From NCBI GenBank assembly GCA_947498845.1, contig CANMLX010000003.1, forward strand, positions 1 through 64,000: 64,000 bases of DNA. Direction: 5' to 3'. A program made the position numbers and the translations under genes. The stretch is from an uncultured Flavobacteriaceae bacterium. Lineage in GTDB: Bacteria > Bacteroidota > Bacteroidia > Flavobacteriales > Flavobacteriaceae. Positions 44,362 to 53,952 of the stretch are shown here, piece after piece (the stretch's first letter is position 1; the number at the start of each line of letters is the position of its first letter). The notes beneath the pieces were generated by a model that was not told where the DNA came from, made no database searches, and saw only the letters and a program-made list of their open reading frames with translations.

Positions 44362-44470
44362 ACAATAGAATATGTGTCAAAACAAAATTAATAGGGTTGT
44401 TTTGATGATTGGTTAATTAACCCAAAACCTCGTAGTCTTGTGCTGCGAAGTTTTAAAAACACTTAAAATA

Positions 44471-44734
44471 ATGCAAATAAGAGTTCTATCAATAATTTTA
44501 TGCGGCTTTCTTACTCCTATATTAAAACAATTTATACCAATAGCAGGAGAAGGAGCTTCTCTAATTTTTGTTCTTTCCATACCTGTTTTAATTGGTTTAA
44601 GTTTCGTACTTGCTTTAGGCTATTATTTTCTATGCAAAAAATCTAAAAGCATATTAAAACAGAATATCTCATTAACAATTTTTCTTTTAACCCTAATTGG
44701 CTTAGCCCTCGTTTTTTATCCATATGCAAATTAA
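44471..44734 (+). CDS. Small membrane protein of unknown function
   Basis: 87 residues from ATG 44471; an in-frame TTG at 44438 is less likely because a -7-like TAGTCTTG covers it. Three predicted helices (about 5-20, 25-48, 62-82) separated by KKSKS. No family recognised. Overlaps the next gene by 11 bp, so it is translated together with the ceramidase-like gene and may share its membrane-lipid context. Confidence 0.6.
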   Translation: MQIRVLSIILCGFLTPILKQFIPIAGEGASLIFVLSIPVLIGLSFVLALGYYFLCKKSKSILKQNISLTIFLLTLIGLALVFYPYAN

Positions 44735-45167
44735 CCAAAAAAAGACCATTGGCTTTTTAATACTTCTAGCATTAGTATTAATTTTAACTGTAGCTATAAT
44801 AATAACACCTCCAATACAACAAGACTTAACCTACCATAAGTTTAGCGATTCTAACACCATATTTAAAATCTCTAATTTTATGAATGTGGCTTCTAATATC
44901 CCCTTTTTAATCGTTGGCTTTTGGGGAATTACTTCTTTAAAAAAAATAACAATAAAAAAAGTCCAATATCTACTTTTAATGCTTGGCATTATACTAATAG
45001 GAATAGGGTCAAGCTATTACCACTTAACGCCTAACAACAACACACTAGTTTGGGATAGACTCCCCATGACTCTAGTATTTATGTCTCTTTTTTCCATAAT
45101 TATTAGTGAGTATAAACAAAAGCATAGGCTTAAAATTTCTATTACCACTACTCATTATCGGAATTAG
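44724..45167 (+). CDS. Ceramidase-like membrane protein, N-terminal part (frameshifted)
   Basis: First part of an alkaline ceramidase-family protein. Residues 1-128 carry helices and the family blocks HKFSDSNTIFKISNFMNVASNIPFL and GSSYYHLTPNNNTLVWDRLPMTLVFMSLFSIII, including conserved His and Asp residues of the metal site. After SEYKQ the frame leaves homology, and the remaining ~15 residues are readthrough. The continuation lies one base out of phase from about 45112. Either an inactivated gene or a sequencing error. Confidence 0.75.
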   Translation: MQINQKKTIGFLILLALVLILTVAIIITPPIQQDLTYHKFSDSNTIFKISNFMNVASNIPFLIVGFWGITSLKKITIKKVQYLLLMLGIILIGIGSSYYHLTPNNNTLVWDRLPMTLVFMSLFSIIISEYKQKHRLKISITTTHYRN

Positions 45168-45459
45168 CTCTGTGTTATATTGGGTGCTTTTTAACGATTT
45201 AAGACTGTATGCTTTAGTGCAGTTTTACCCCATGCTAGCCATACCTGTTATTTTAATGTTCTTTAAATCTTCACATAATAATTCCATAGGGTATTGGTGG
45301 TTATTAGGGTTTTACTGTATTGCAAAACTATGTGAGCACTTCGACACTCAATTGTTAAACGTTTTTAAAATAATAAGTGGTCACTCATTAAAACATCTAT
45401 TTTCTGCTGTTGGATTATTTGTTTTACTTTACATCTCTAAAAAAAACTTTAAAGCGTGA
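45106..45459 (+). CDS. Ceramidase-like membrane protein, C-terminal part (frameshifted)
   Basis: Continuation of the gene begun at 44724. From about NKSIGLKFLLPLL onward it supplies the remaining helices and the conserved DLRLYALVQFYPML, YCIAKLCEHFD and SGHSLKHLFSA blocks with the His/Glu/Asp residues of ceramidase-type hydrolases. The GTG at 45106 is not needed as a start if the frames are joined near 45111-45116. Joined, the protein is about 245 residues, normal for this family. Its TGA overlaps the next gene's GTG start (45456). Confidence 0.75.
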   Translation: MSINKSIGLKFLLPLLIIGISSVLYWVLFNDLRLYALVQFYPMLAIPVILMFFKSSHNNSIGYWWLLGFYCIAKLCEHFDTQLLNVFKIISGHSLKHLFSAVGLFVLLYISKKNFKA

Positions 45460-46103
45460 AACGTTTCTTGAGAAAACTATTAAAACACTTGCTATATGTT
45501 ATTGCGATACCAGTGACATATGTAATAGTTTCAATAGTTTTAAGCTACATCACAGTTAATGACTCAAATGCTATAAAAACCAATAATACTATATTCTTAA
45601 ACACAAACGGCGTACATTTAGATATCATTATTCCAACACCACTTCTAGAAGAAAAACTATCAAACAACCTCAATATTAACACCCAAAAATATATTTCATT
45701 TGGCTGGGGAGATGAAAACTTTTATTTAAATACACCTACTTGGGGAGATTTAACCTTTAAAAACGCTTTTAGTGCACTATTTATTAATAGCTCTTCGTTA
45801 GTACATGTCACGAAATACCAGCAAAAAAAGGGTAAATGGGTAGAAGTAAACATAAGTGACAACCAATTAAATAAACTAAATGTTTATATAACAAAGTCAT
45901 TTAAATTAGACTTTAATCAGGAAAAAATAATTTTAAAGGATAAAGGCTATTCATTTAATGACGATTTTTATAAAGCTACAGGAAGTTATTCCTGCTTGAA
46001 AACATGTAACACATGGGTAAATTCCGCATTAAAAACAAGTGGCATAAAAAGTTGTTATTGGACTCCTTTTGATTTTATATTACTCAAAAAATATAAAAAC
46101 TAA
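45456..46103 (+). CDS. DUF2459 / TIGR02117 family protein
   Basis: 215 residues starting with GTG 45456, which overlaps the upstream TGA by 4 bp (GTGA), so it is translationally coupled. One N-terminal membrane helix (about 10-31) anchors a periplasmic domain with NGVHLDIIIP, YISFGWGDENFYLNTPTWGDL and the Cys-containing SYSCLKTCNTWVN. These are hallmarks of the TIGR02117 (DUF2459) group. Function unknown; the His, Asp and Cys residues suggest an enzyme of papain-like or amidase type, an inference only. Confidence 0.83.
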   Translation: MKRFLRKLLKHLLYVIAIPVTYVIVSIVLSYITVNDSNAIKTNNTIFLNTNGVHLDIIIPTPLLEEKLSNNLNINTQKYISFGWGDENFYLNTPTWGDLTFKNAFSALFINSSSLVHVTKYQQKKGKWVEVNISDNQLNKLNVYITKSFKLDFNQEKIILKDKGYSFNDDFYKATGSYSCLKTCNTWVNSALKTSGIKSCYWTPFDFILLKKYKN

Positions 46104-46117
46104 AACACTTTCTAAAT

Positions 46118-46888
46118 ATGGTTATTGGCACTATAACATTAGTATTATTAATTTCTTTACTATTTATATACACCAAAAACAACGCTAAGACTCACAATAC
46201 TAACATTCCAAAACACTGGCATGACATCCTTTTAAAACATGTCCTATTTTACAAAAAGCTAAATTCTGAGCAGCGCCACCTATTTCGTGAGCGCATGCTA
46301 CATTTTACAAATAATGTCACTATAGAAGCTGTAAGTTTTAAATTGAAAGATTTGGACACAGTTTTAGTAAGCGCCAGTGCTATTATTCCTATATTTAATT
46401 TTAAAAATTGGCACTATCCTAACCTAAACACAATATTACTATACCCTGATTATTTTAACGAAGACCTACAATTCGCAAATACTTATAAAAATAGAAATAT
46501 AGCCGGTTTAGTAGGTACTGGACGTTTTGAAAACCAAATGATTTTATCTAAAAAAGCATTATACCATGGCTTCTCTAATAAAACAGATAAACACAACACC
46601 GCTATTCATGAATTTGTCCATCTTTTAGACAAACTTGATGGCGATGTAGATGGTATTCCTAAAGCATTATTACAAAAACACAATGTTTTACCCTGGCTTG
46701 ATATTATGCATGAAAAAATGGAGGCCATTAACAAAGATGCATCAGATATTCGTAATTATGGAGGCACTTCAAAAGAAGAGTTTTTTGCTGTAGCCTCCGA
46801 ATACTTTTTTGAACGCCCTAAACTATTAAAACGTAAACATCCTGATTTATACCAAATGTTGGAGCAATGTTTTGGAGATGAAAATTAG
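46118..46888 (+). CDS. Zinc-dependent peptidase, MtfA (M90) family
   Basis: 256 residues. One N-terminal helix (about 2-18) could anchor it. The zinc motif HEFVHLLDKLDGDVDGIP matches the HExxH plus downstream acidic pattern of MtfA-type aminopeptidases. EEFFAVASEYFFERP supplies the third ligand. RHLFRERMLHFTNNVTIEAV is a family block. In enterobacteria MtfA acts on the Mlc regulator; that partner is not expected here. It follows DUF2459 after 14 bp and lies ahead of the GT1 gene in the same direction. Confidence 0.88.
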   Translation: MVIGTITLVLLISLLFIYTKNNAKTHNTNIPKHWHDILLKHVLFYKKLNSEQRHLFRERMLHFTNNVTIEAVSFKLKDLDTVLVSASAIIPIFNFKNWHYPNLNTILLYPDYFNEDLQFANTYKNRNIAGLVGTGRFENQMILSKKALYHGFSNKTDKHNTAIHEFVHLLDKLDGDVDGIPKALLQKHNVLPWLDIMHEKMEAINKDASDIRNYGGTSKEEFFAVASEYFFERPKLLKRKHPDLYQMLEQCFGDEN

Positions 46889-46939
46889 CTATTAATGAGT
46901 TTCGATTTCATTAAATTAGCTATAGAATAAATTATATAG

Positions 46940-48193
46940 ATGAAAATAATTTTAACCTCCATAGGTACGAGAGGAGATATGGAGCCGTTTCTGGCAATCG
47001 GCGAAATATTAAAAGCTCATGGACACCATGTTATTTGTCTTTTCCCAGAACAATTTAGACCTCTGGCAGAAGACTCTGGGTTTGAATTTATTTCATTAGG
47101 CTCAAAATTTATAAAATTGTTAGATAGTCCAGAAGGAAGGATAGCAATGGGAGGAGGTAAGTTTGGAATAAAAAAACTTAAAGCTTACATTAAACTTATT
47201 TCTATTCAGTCTGATGCGAATAAAGAAATGATAATAAAACAAGAAGCATGTATAGAAAAGCAAAAACCAGATAGGATTATACATCATCCTAAAGCTATTT
47301 ACCCTATACTCTGGGGCATAGAAAACAAAGGAAAAACAACACTTATAATCCCAGTACCCTACATGCATTACGTTAAAGGTCATGCTCATATGGTTTTTAA
47401 CAAGAATTACGGAACATTCATTAACAAGTTAACGTATAAGTTGGTTAACTTTGGCTTAATAAAAAGTGTTACGTATTCTCAAAAATGGCTTCAAAATAAA
47501 GACAGAACATCTACCACAAAAAAGATTCATGAGGCATTATCTAAAAACAATGTTATCTATACTATTTCCCCATCACTTTTTAAACCTCCAGAATATTGGA
47601 AGAATAATTTAAAAGTTTTAGGATTTCACGAAAGAAATAAAACCAGACACTGGACACCTTCACAAGACTTACAACAGTTCTTAAAAGACAATTCTAAAAT
47701 TGTATGTATCACATTTGGCAGTATGATTAATGAGCATCCCAAAAAAAATACAGAACTAATAATTAAAACATTAGAACGAAATAAAATTTCTGCAATTATT
47801 ACTACTGGCTCTGGAGGATTAATAAAGCCCAAAAATTACAACAACGAACGCATTCTCTTTGTGAAAAAGATTCCATATGATTGGTTATTTCCAAAAATGT
47901 ATGCAGTGATTCATCATGGAGGATCTGGAACAACACATATGGCTCTGAAATATGGTTGTGCTAATTTGATTATTCCTCATTTTGCCGATCAATATGTCTG
48001 GAACAAAATTATTCACAAAAAAGGCACTGGCCCTCTAGGTATGGATATTAGCAAAATCACCTTACAAAATTTAGAACCTAAAGTTATTGATCTTCTAGAG
48101 AATATAAACTATAAGCGTAATGCCGAAAAACTAAGTAAAGAAATTCAAAAAGAAAACTTTGTGAATGAAATTCACAACGCTATAACAAATTAA
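46940..48193 (+). CDS. Glycosyltransferase, GT1 (UDP-glucosyl/glucuronosyl) type
   Basis: 417 residues. The N-terminal block KIILTSIGTRGDMEPFLAIGEILKAHGHHV and the C-terminal donor-binding block AVIHHGGSGTTHMALKYGCANLIIPHFADQYVWNKIIHKKGTGP are diagnostic of GT1 enzymes that glycosylate lipids, sterols, carotenoids or macrolides. Cytoplasmic or membrane-associated. Acceptor unknown; hydroxylated carotenoids or hopanoids are possible in this phylum. Confidence 0.9.
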   Translation: MKIILTSIGTRGDMEPFLAIGEILKAHGHHVICLFPEQFRPLAEDSGFEFISLGSKFIKLLDSPEGRIAMGGGKFGIKKLKAYIKLISIQSDANKEMIIKQEACIEKQKPDRIIHHPKAIYPILWGIENKGKTTLIIPVPYMHYVKGHAHMVFNKNYGTFINKLTYKLVNFGLIKSVTYSQKWLQNKDRTSTTKKIHEALSKNNVIYTISPSLFKPPEYWKNNLKVLGFHERNKTRHWTPSQDLQQFLKDNSKIVCITFGSMINEHPKKNTELIIKTLERNKISAIITTGSGGLIKPKNYNNERILFVKKIPYDWLFPKMYAVIHHGGSGTTHMALKYGCANLIIPHFADQYVWNKIIHKKGTGPLGMDISKITLQNLEPKVIDLLENINYKRNAEKLSKEIQKENFVNEIHNAITN

Positions 48194-48387
48194 AAAAATA
48201 CTTACCATAATTACATTTAATGGTCTTAAGTATGAAACGTAGCCTGTAAAAGACACAATATTTTTCGGATTAAAACAGAGCCGAATTTTTATAATTTATC
48301 GATCTTCGTAAATACACGGAAATCTTTCGAAAAGCCATTAATAACTTTATGTTTATACATCATTTTATAAGCAAACATCTTTTATGC

Positions 48388-48768
48388 TTAAGGTACATAA
48401 ACTAATTGTACATCTACAATATATTCACTTTTGAATTCTCGTACTTCTGCACTAAGTACTAAATCGCTTAATCCTTCATCTTCCGTGAATAAGTCAATAA
48501 ACACATTCCAATAGTTTCCATAACAAATATAAACAGATGTGTCCCAAGTTTCATTTGGAAGCTCAATTAACTTTTCGCCATAATCCTCGATATACTCTTT
48601 TATTTGTTCAGCAGTATTTTCCGAAACAGGATTCACATTTTTTACACCAACACTAAGCCCATAGTCTTCTTGAACAAAAGCATTCACAATAGCTTTAAAA
48701 ATTGGCCTCCATAAATGCGGTATCGGAAGTTCTTCTTCTTCGTTTTTTTCAACTCTTATTTCGCTCAT
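48388..48768 (-). CDS. Conserved hypothetical protein (resembles DUF7668)
   Basis: 126 residues, acidic, cytoplasmic. Blocks PHLWRPIFKAIVNAFVQEDYGLSVGVKNVNPVSENTAEQIKEYIEDYGEKL and NYWNVFIDLFTEDEGLSDLVLSAEVRE ... VQLVYVP look like a family I recall as DUF7668, from memory. Function unknown. Lies 22 bp downstream of the sugar symporter on the same strand and may be read through from it. The 194 bp beyond (48194-48387) hold nothing I recognise. Confidence 0.6.
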   Translation of the reverse strand: MSEIRVEKNEEEELPIPHLWRPIFKAIVNAFVQEDYGLSVGVKNVNPVSENTAEQIKEYIEDYGEKLIELPNETWDTSVYICYGNYWNVFIDLFTEDEGLSDLVLSAEVREFKSEYIVDVQLVYVP

Positions 48769-48790
48769 TTTTCACAATGCTTATTAACAA

Positions 48791-50365
48791 CTACCTAAAA
48801 ATAATATAAGTAGACACCACTATTAAGCAAATAAACACGCCTACTACTTTTACATATTTCCAAGGTGTCACATCAACCTGTTCTGTATAGGCTTGTACAT
48901 AATCTTCTTCTCTAGGATACAGCTTACCAATTACTAACATAATAATTACCGTTAACACAAAAGTAATGGCTTGCATATGTAACATATGTAAATCTGTTAA
49001 TTCAAATCCTTTAGCAAGAATGATGTATAGCACATATATAGAAAACGCAAAGATTATCCCTACTTTAGCCGCTAAAGCTGGTACGCGTTTTGTTAAAAAC
49101 CCTATAATTATAGCCGTTAATATAGGAACACTATATGCGCCATTTACCGTTTGCAAATAACCAAAAATACTATCTGCATAAACCAAAAAAGGAGCAATAA
49201 ACATCGAGAAAATTGCCAAAATAATTCCAAATCGTTTTCCTTTTTTTACAATTAATAATTCACCAGCATCTTTATTTATAAATTGCTTGTAAATATCTAC
49301 ACCAAATAAGGTAACACAACTATTTAAAGCAGAATTAAAAGAACTTAAAATAGCACCAAACAATACAGCTGCAAAAAAGCCTACCCATACATCTGGCAAT
49401 ACGTCTGCCACTAATTTGGGATACACATCACTGGTATTTAAACCAGCCCCATATTTATGAAAAGCTATTATCCCAGGCAAAACCACTATTATTGGCCCCA
49501 ATATTTTAATAAAAGCTGCTATAGTTAATCCTTTTTGCCCTTCAGCCAAATTTTTAGCTCCAAGTGCACGTTGTATAATTTGTTGATTACTCCCCCAATA
49601 AAACAATTGCACTAACATCATTCCTGTAAAAATAGTCGCAAACGGAATTGATGAATCTGGCCCTCCAATAGAATTTAATTTTTCAGGATGATCTGTAGTT
49701 AATTTAGTTAAGCCTCCCATTATACTTCCATCTTTACTAATAGCCATTAAACCAAAAATAGGGATCAATAGTCCTCCTATTAAAAGTCCAACGGCATTTA
49801 TAGAATCGGAAACCGCCACGGCTTTTAAACCTCCAAAAATGGCATAAATAGAACCTATAATACCAATTCCCCAAACACAAATCCAAACAGCAGCCCATTC
49901 ACTCACCCCAAGCATTTCAGGAATATTAAACATCCCACTAATAGCTTTAGACCCTGTAAATAAAACCATAGGTAATAACACTACAGCGTAACCTGTTAAA
50001 AACAAACCAGAGGTCAATGCTTTAGTTGTACTATCAAAACGGCGCTCTAAAAAGGTTGGTAATGTGGAAATCCCTCCCTTTAAATAGCGTGGTAATAAAA
50101 ATATAGCCGTAATTACCATGGCTATGGCTGCTAGTGTCTCCCAAGCCATTACCAATATCCCATCGGTATAGGCATCTCCATTTAATCCTACTATTTGCTC
50201 GGTGGATAAGTTTGTCAATAACAAAGACCCAGCGATAACGGTAGCAGTTAAACTTCTTCCTCCTAAAAAATAACCTTCTGAAGTATTTTCATTTGTTTTT
50301 CTTGTAGCAAAATATGAAATAATAGCTACTAATAATGTGAATCCTATAAATGAAATTATCCCCAT
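48791..50365 (-). CDS. Sodium/sugar symporter (SSS family)
   Basis: 524-residue transporter of the solute:sodium symporter family with about 13-14 membrane helices. The Na+-site helix sequence TEQIVGLNGDAYTDG and the family block AIFGGLKAVAVSDSINAVGLLIGGL are clear; MLVQLFYWGSNQQIIQRALGAK is the typical SGLT sugar-pocket region. Located 148 bp downstream of xylA on the same strand, so the substrate is most likely xylose, possibly other pentoses or hexoses. Confidence 0.92.
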   Translation of the reverse strand: MGIISFIGFTLLVAIISYFATRKTNENTSEGYFLGGRSLTATVIAGSLLLTNLSTEQIVGLNGDAYTDGILVMAWETLAAIAMVITAIFLLPRYLKGGISTLPTFLERRFDSTTKALTSGLFLTGYAVVLLPMVLFTGSKAISGMFNIPEMLGVSEWAAVWICVWGIGIIGSIYAIFGGLKAVAVSDSINAVGLLIGGLLIPIFGLMAISKDGSIMGGLTKLTTDHPEKLNSIGGPDSSIPFATIFTGMMLVQLFYWGSNQQIIQRALGAKNLAEGQKGLTIAAFIKILGPIIVVLPGIIAFHKYGAGLNTSDVYPKLVADVLPDVWVGFFAAVLFGAILSSFNSALNSCVTLFGVDIYKQFINKDAGELLIVKKGKRFGIILAIFSMFIAPFLVYADSIFGYLQTVNGAYSVPILTAIIIGFLTKRVPALAAKVGIIFAFSIYVLYIILAKGFELTDLHMLHMQAITFVLTVIIMLVIGKLYPREEDYVQAYTEQVDVTPWKYVKVVGVFICLIVVSTYIIFR

Positions 50366-50513
50366 AATTTTATCTTATTTTTTAGTTTAGTAATGAAATG
50401 CTAATAACAGAATAACAAACGAGATTTAAAAATATACTTTTTTACAATAGTTAAATCAAAACTCATTTTTTATTAAAACCACTTGTAGATTATTTATCTT
50501 CAAACAGTTTGCT

Positions 50514-51839
50514 TTAGATATATTGATTAATAATGTTTTCAAATAGTTCTTGCTTTCCACTTACAAGTGGTAATTCCCCATTGGAATTAGCTATGTTATA
50601 CAACTCTTTTAAATCTAACTTCCCTTCTTCAAATGCTTTACCATTACCAGAATCAAAAGACGCATAACGCTTTTTTCTTAAGTTTTCGTATGCAGAAGAT
50701 GTTATAATTTTATCAGCAGTTATGAGCGCTCTTGCAAAAGTATCTGCGCCTCCTATATGTGCTAAAAACACATCTTCTAAATCGGTTGAGTTCCTTCTAA
50801 TTTTAGCATCAAAATTTACACCACCACCTTGCAAGCCTCCTGCTTTAAGGAATACCAACATCGCTTCGGTAGTTTCTTGAATATTATTTGGAAATTGATC
50901 GGTATCCCATCCATTTTGATAATCTCCTCTATTAGCATCAATACTACCTAACATACCAGCAGTAGCCGACACTTCTAATTCATGTTGAAACGTATGCTGA
51001 GCTAAAGTAGCGTGATTAACCTCTATATTCATTTTAAAATCTTTGTCCAAACCATAATTCTTCAAAAACCCTATCGCTGTAGCAGCATCAAAATCATACT
51101 GATGCTTCATAGGCTCCATAGGCTTAGGTTCTATAAAAAATGTTCCTTTAAACCCCTGCGCTCTTGCATAATCTCTGGCAACAGTTAAAAATTGAGCCAT
51201 GTGATCTAATTCACGGCCCATATCGGTATTTAACAAAGACATATAACCTTCACGACCTCCCCAAAACACATAGTTTTCACCATCTAGTTTAATAGTAGCA
51301 TCAAGCGCTAACTTCACCTGTGCTCCTGCTCTGGCTAACACATTAAATTCAGGATTCGTTGAAGCACCATTCATATACCTTGGATTAGAAAAGCAATTGG
51401 CTGTTCCCCAAAGTAATTTTATTCCAGAAGCTTCTTTTTTTGATTTAATATAATCCGTAATTTTTTCCAGCCTTGTTTCAGATTCAGCCAAAGAAGGACC
51501 TTCAGCAACTAAATCGTAATCATGGAAACAAAAATAATCGAAGCCCATTTTACTAATAAATTCGAATGCTGCATCTGCTTTTTCTTTGCTTGCAACAATT
51601 GGATCACTAGACTTATCCCATTCGAAATTCTGAGTTCCTGGACCAAATGGATCAGCGCCTTGACCACAGAACGTATGCCAATACGCAATAGCAAACTTAA
51701 AATGCTCTCGCATAGTTTTACCTGCCACTACCTGCTCTGGATTATAGTATTTAAATGCTAACGGATTATCAGATGCCGCTCCTTCAAATTTTATTTCTCC
51801 AATACCTTTAAAATATTCTTTATCTCCTATTATTGCCAT
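50514..51839 (-). CDS. xylA: Xylose isomerase
   Basis: 441 residues, the usual length of class II xylose isomerases; interconverts D-xylose and D-xylulose. Catalytic and metal motifs: [45 protein letters not shown] and [20 protein letters not shown]. Cytoplasmic TIM barrel needing divalent metal. It is 19 bp downstream of xylB, forming an operon with the symporter behind it. No xylose regulator or xylanase is visible in the window. Confidence 0.97.
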   Translation of the reverse strand: MAIIGDKEYFKGIGEIKFEGAASDNPLAFKYYNPEQVVAGKTMREHFKFAIAYWHTFCGQGADPFGPGTQNFEWDKSSDPIVASKEKADAAFEFISKMGFDYFCFHDYDLVAEGPSLAESETRLEKITDYIKSKKEASGIKLLWGTANCFSNPRYMNGASTNPEFNVLARAGAQVKLALDATIKLDGENYVFWGGREGYMSLLNTDMGRELDHMAQFLTVARDYARAQGFKGTFFIEPKPMEPMKHQYDFDAATAIGFLKNYGLDKDFKMNIEVNHATLAQHTFQHELEVSATAGMLGSIDANRGDYQNGWDTDQFPNNIQETTEAMLVFLKAGGLQGGGVNFDAKIRRNSTDLEDVFLAHIGGADTFARALITADKIITSSAYENLRKKRYASFDSGNGKAFEEGKLDLKELYNIANSNGELPLVSGKQELFENIINQYI

Positions 51840-51858
51840 AATTTTTTAATTACTAATC

Positions 51859-53346
51859 TTATTGTTTAGCTTTTAGTTTACTTTCTAATTCTTTTTTCCA
51901 AATTTTATATGCCTTTACATAGGGTGTTTTATCCTCCAAAGGCTTGTATGTCATTACGTGATCGTTTGCTGTTATGTAATCTCCAAATTTCTTAAAATCA
52001 CCATCTAATAAACCAACAGCACGGGCTGCTCCTACTGCGCCAGTAGTATTATATATTTCTATATCATGACCTATTAAAGTCGCTACTGTATTTGAAAAAA
52101 TTTCGGATCGAAACAAATTATCATTTCCCGCACGTATCACATTTACTTTTGCATTATCTGCCTTTAAAATATCCATCCCATAAACAAAAGAAAAAGCAAT
52201 ACCTTCTAAAGCGGCACGATATAAATGCCCATCGCTATGTATATTTAAATTCAAATTACAGAAATGAGTTCCCACAATTTTATTGTTAAACATACGCTCA
52301 GCTCCATTTCCAAAGGGGAGTACACAAACGCCTTCACATCCTATTGGTACTTTTTCTGCCTTTTCATTCATAGCTTCGTAAGAATTGGAGACCATATTAT
52401 CTTTTAGCCATCTGTATTGAATTCCTGCACCATTAATACACAGTAATTTACCCAAAGTTGTATTATGCTTACTGTAGTTTACATGTGCAAAATGATTTAT
52501 TCTTGAAGGCTCATTAGACTTTAACACATTGGTAACAGCATACACAACACCAGATGTTCCTCCCGTTGCAGCAACTTCTCCATCATTGAACACATTAAGT
52601 GACAATGCATTATTAGGCTGATCTCCTGCTCTATAGACTATAGGAATACCTTCATAAAGCCCACAAGCTTCTGCTCCTGCTTTGTTTACGTAAGACTGCT
52701 TGGTGAAATTTTCAACGATATCTGGTGTCAAAGCCTTATTTATATCATAATAATCCAACAACCAATCTGCAACAGCGTCTTGCTTATAATCCCACAACAT
52801 ACCTTCAGATAGTCCATTTTTTGTTGTATTAATAACACCTGTTAATTTTAAAGCGATGTAATCTCCGGGTAGCATATACTTATGGGTTTTAGTATATATA
52901 TCAGGTTCATTATCTCTTACCCATTTTAATTTAGATGCTGTAAAATTCCCTGGCGAATTTAAAAGCTTCTCCATACAAGTTACCTCACTCAAATCATTAA
53001 AAGCCTTATCTCCTATTGCAACTGCACGGCTATCACACCAAATTATGGAATCTCTAAGAGGTTTCCCTTCTGTATCTACAATTACTAAACCGTGCATTTG
53101 ATATGAAATACCTATTCCTAAAATCTTAGAGGCATCAATACCACTCTCCTTCAAAGCTCTTTTCGTCCCTTTACACACGTAGTCCCACCACATATCAGGA
53201 CTCTGTTCTGCCCAATTCTCTTGTACTGCAACAATTTCCATTTCTTTGGTCGGTTCGTTAAGTGTAACCTCAGCTGCTCCTGTTTTTGCATTAACAATAG
53301 CTACTTTTACAGAAGAACTACCAATATCATACCCTAAGTAATACAC
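51859..53346 (-). CDS. xylB: Xylulokinase (FGGY family)
   Basis: 495 residues; phosphorylates xylulose to xylulose 5-phosphate for the pentose phosphate pathway. The start is GTG at 53346, encoding MYYLGYDIGSSSVKVAIVNA with the phosphate-1 motif. LGIGISYQMHGLVIVD (substrate), AGDQPNNALSLNVF and GTSGVVYAV, and the C-terminal IRAGNDNLFRSEIFSNTVATL (ATP site) are as expected for FGGY kinases. First gene of the minus-strand xyl operon. The promoter region lies in 53347-53536, shared with the divergent arsenosugar cluster. Confidence 0.95.
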   Translation of the reverse strand: MYYLGYDIGSSSVKVAIVNAKTGAAEVTLNEPTKEMEIVAVQENWAEQSPDMWWDYVCKGTKRALKESGIDASKILGIGISYQMHGLVIVDTEGKPLRDSIIWCDSRAVAIGDKAFNDLSEVTCMEKLLNSPGNFTASKLKWVRDNEPDIYTKTHKYMLPGDYIALKLTGVINTTKNGLSEGMLWDYKQDAVADWLLDYYDINKALTPDIVENFTKQSYVNKAGAEACGLYEGIPIVYRAGDQPNNALSLNVFNDGEVAATGGTSGVVYAVTNVLKSNEPSRINHFAHVNYSKHNTTLGKLLCINGAGIQYRWLKDNMVSNSYEAMNEKAEKVPIGCEGVCVLPFGNGAERMFNNKIVGTHFCNLNLNIHSDGHLYRAALEGIAFSFVYGMDILKADNAKVNVIRAGNDNLFRSEIFSNTVATLIGHDIEIYNTTGAVGAARAVGLLDGDFKKFGDYITANDHVMTYKPLEDKTPYVKAYKIWKKELESKLKAKQ

Positions 53347-53536
53347 TAGCTCGTTTTTTAAATTTTAGTTTATAAAAGTAAAAAACACATTATTACTTAC
53401 AGTAAAAACCTTAGCATGACTGCCTTTATTTTTACGAAAATTTTAAGTATTGTAAAAAATAATTCCCTTGTTATGACACACTAATATTTACGACATAATA
53501 GATCAAGATGTTTATCTTTACAAGAAACTTTTTAAA

Positions 53537-53872
53537 ATGCAAAAAACATATTACGATCCTTCTGATTTGAGAAAATTTGGAAAAATTACAGAATGGAGTG
53601 AAGAATTAGGAAATAAATTTTTTGAATATTATGGTAAGGTGTTTGAAGAAGGCGCACTTACTGCACGTGAAAAATCTCTAATAGCTTTAGCTGTAGCGCA
53701 TACCGAGCAATGCCCTTATTGTATCGATGCTTATACTAAAGATGGGCTGCAACGTGGTATTACAAAAGAAGAGATGATGGAAGCCATTCATGTAGGGGCA
53801 GCTATAAAAAGTGGCGCTACATTAGTACATGGTGTACAAATGATGAATAAGGTAAATAAACTTGATGGTTAA
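53537..53872 (+). CDS. Arsenosugar biosynthesis-associated AhpD/CMD-like protein
   Basis: 111-residue carboxymuconolactone decarboxylase-fold protein with the CxxC motif TEQCPYCIDAYTKDGLQRG and HVGAAIKSGATLVHGVQM, the form regularly found first in arsenosugar gene clusters (peroxidase-like). Redox-active cysteines suggest hydroperoxide or disulfide chemistry, perhaps keeping arsenic reduced; this is inference. A near-consensus -7 box TATCTTTA at 53513-53520 precedes the ATG. 80 bp later comes arsS. Confidence 0.88.
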   Translation: MQKTYYDPSDLRKFGKITEWSEELGNKFFEYYGKVFEEGALTAREKSLIALAVAHTEQCPYCIDAYTKDGLQRGITKEEMMEAIHVGAAIKSGATLVHGVQMMNKVNKLDG

Positions 53873-53952
53873 AAAAAGCCCCACCTAACCTCCCCAAATG
53901 GAAGGGACTACACTCTTACAACATTAAGGAGTACCAAAAATTAGAAGTACAG

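Noticed and set aside
44376..44436. Riboswitch or small RNA upstream of the small membrane protein
   Set aside because: Only a short GGTTAATTAACC palindrome was seen; no conserved riboswitch core could be recognised.
53876..53912. Further copy of repeat module A (CCCCACCTAACCTCCCC and GGAAGGG)
   Set aside because: Short similarity to the CCTCCC end only. It lacks the inner hairpins and conserved TTTAGAATATGAGTG part, so it was not called as a member.
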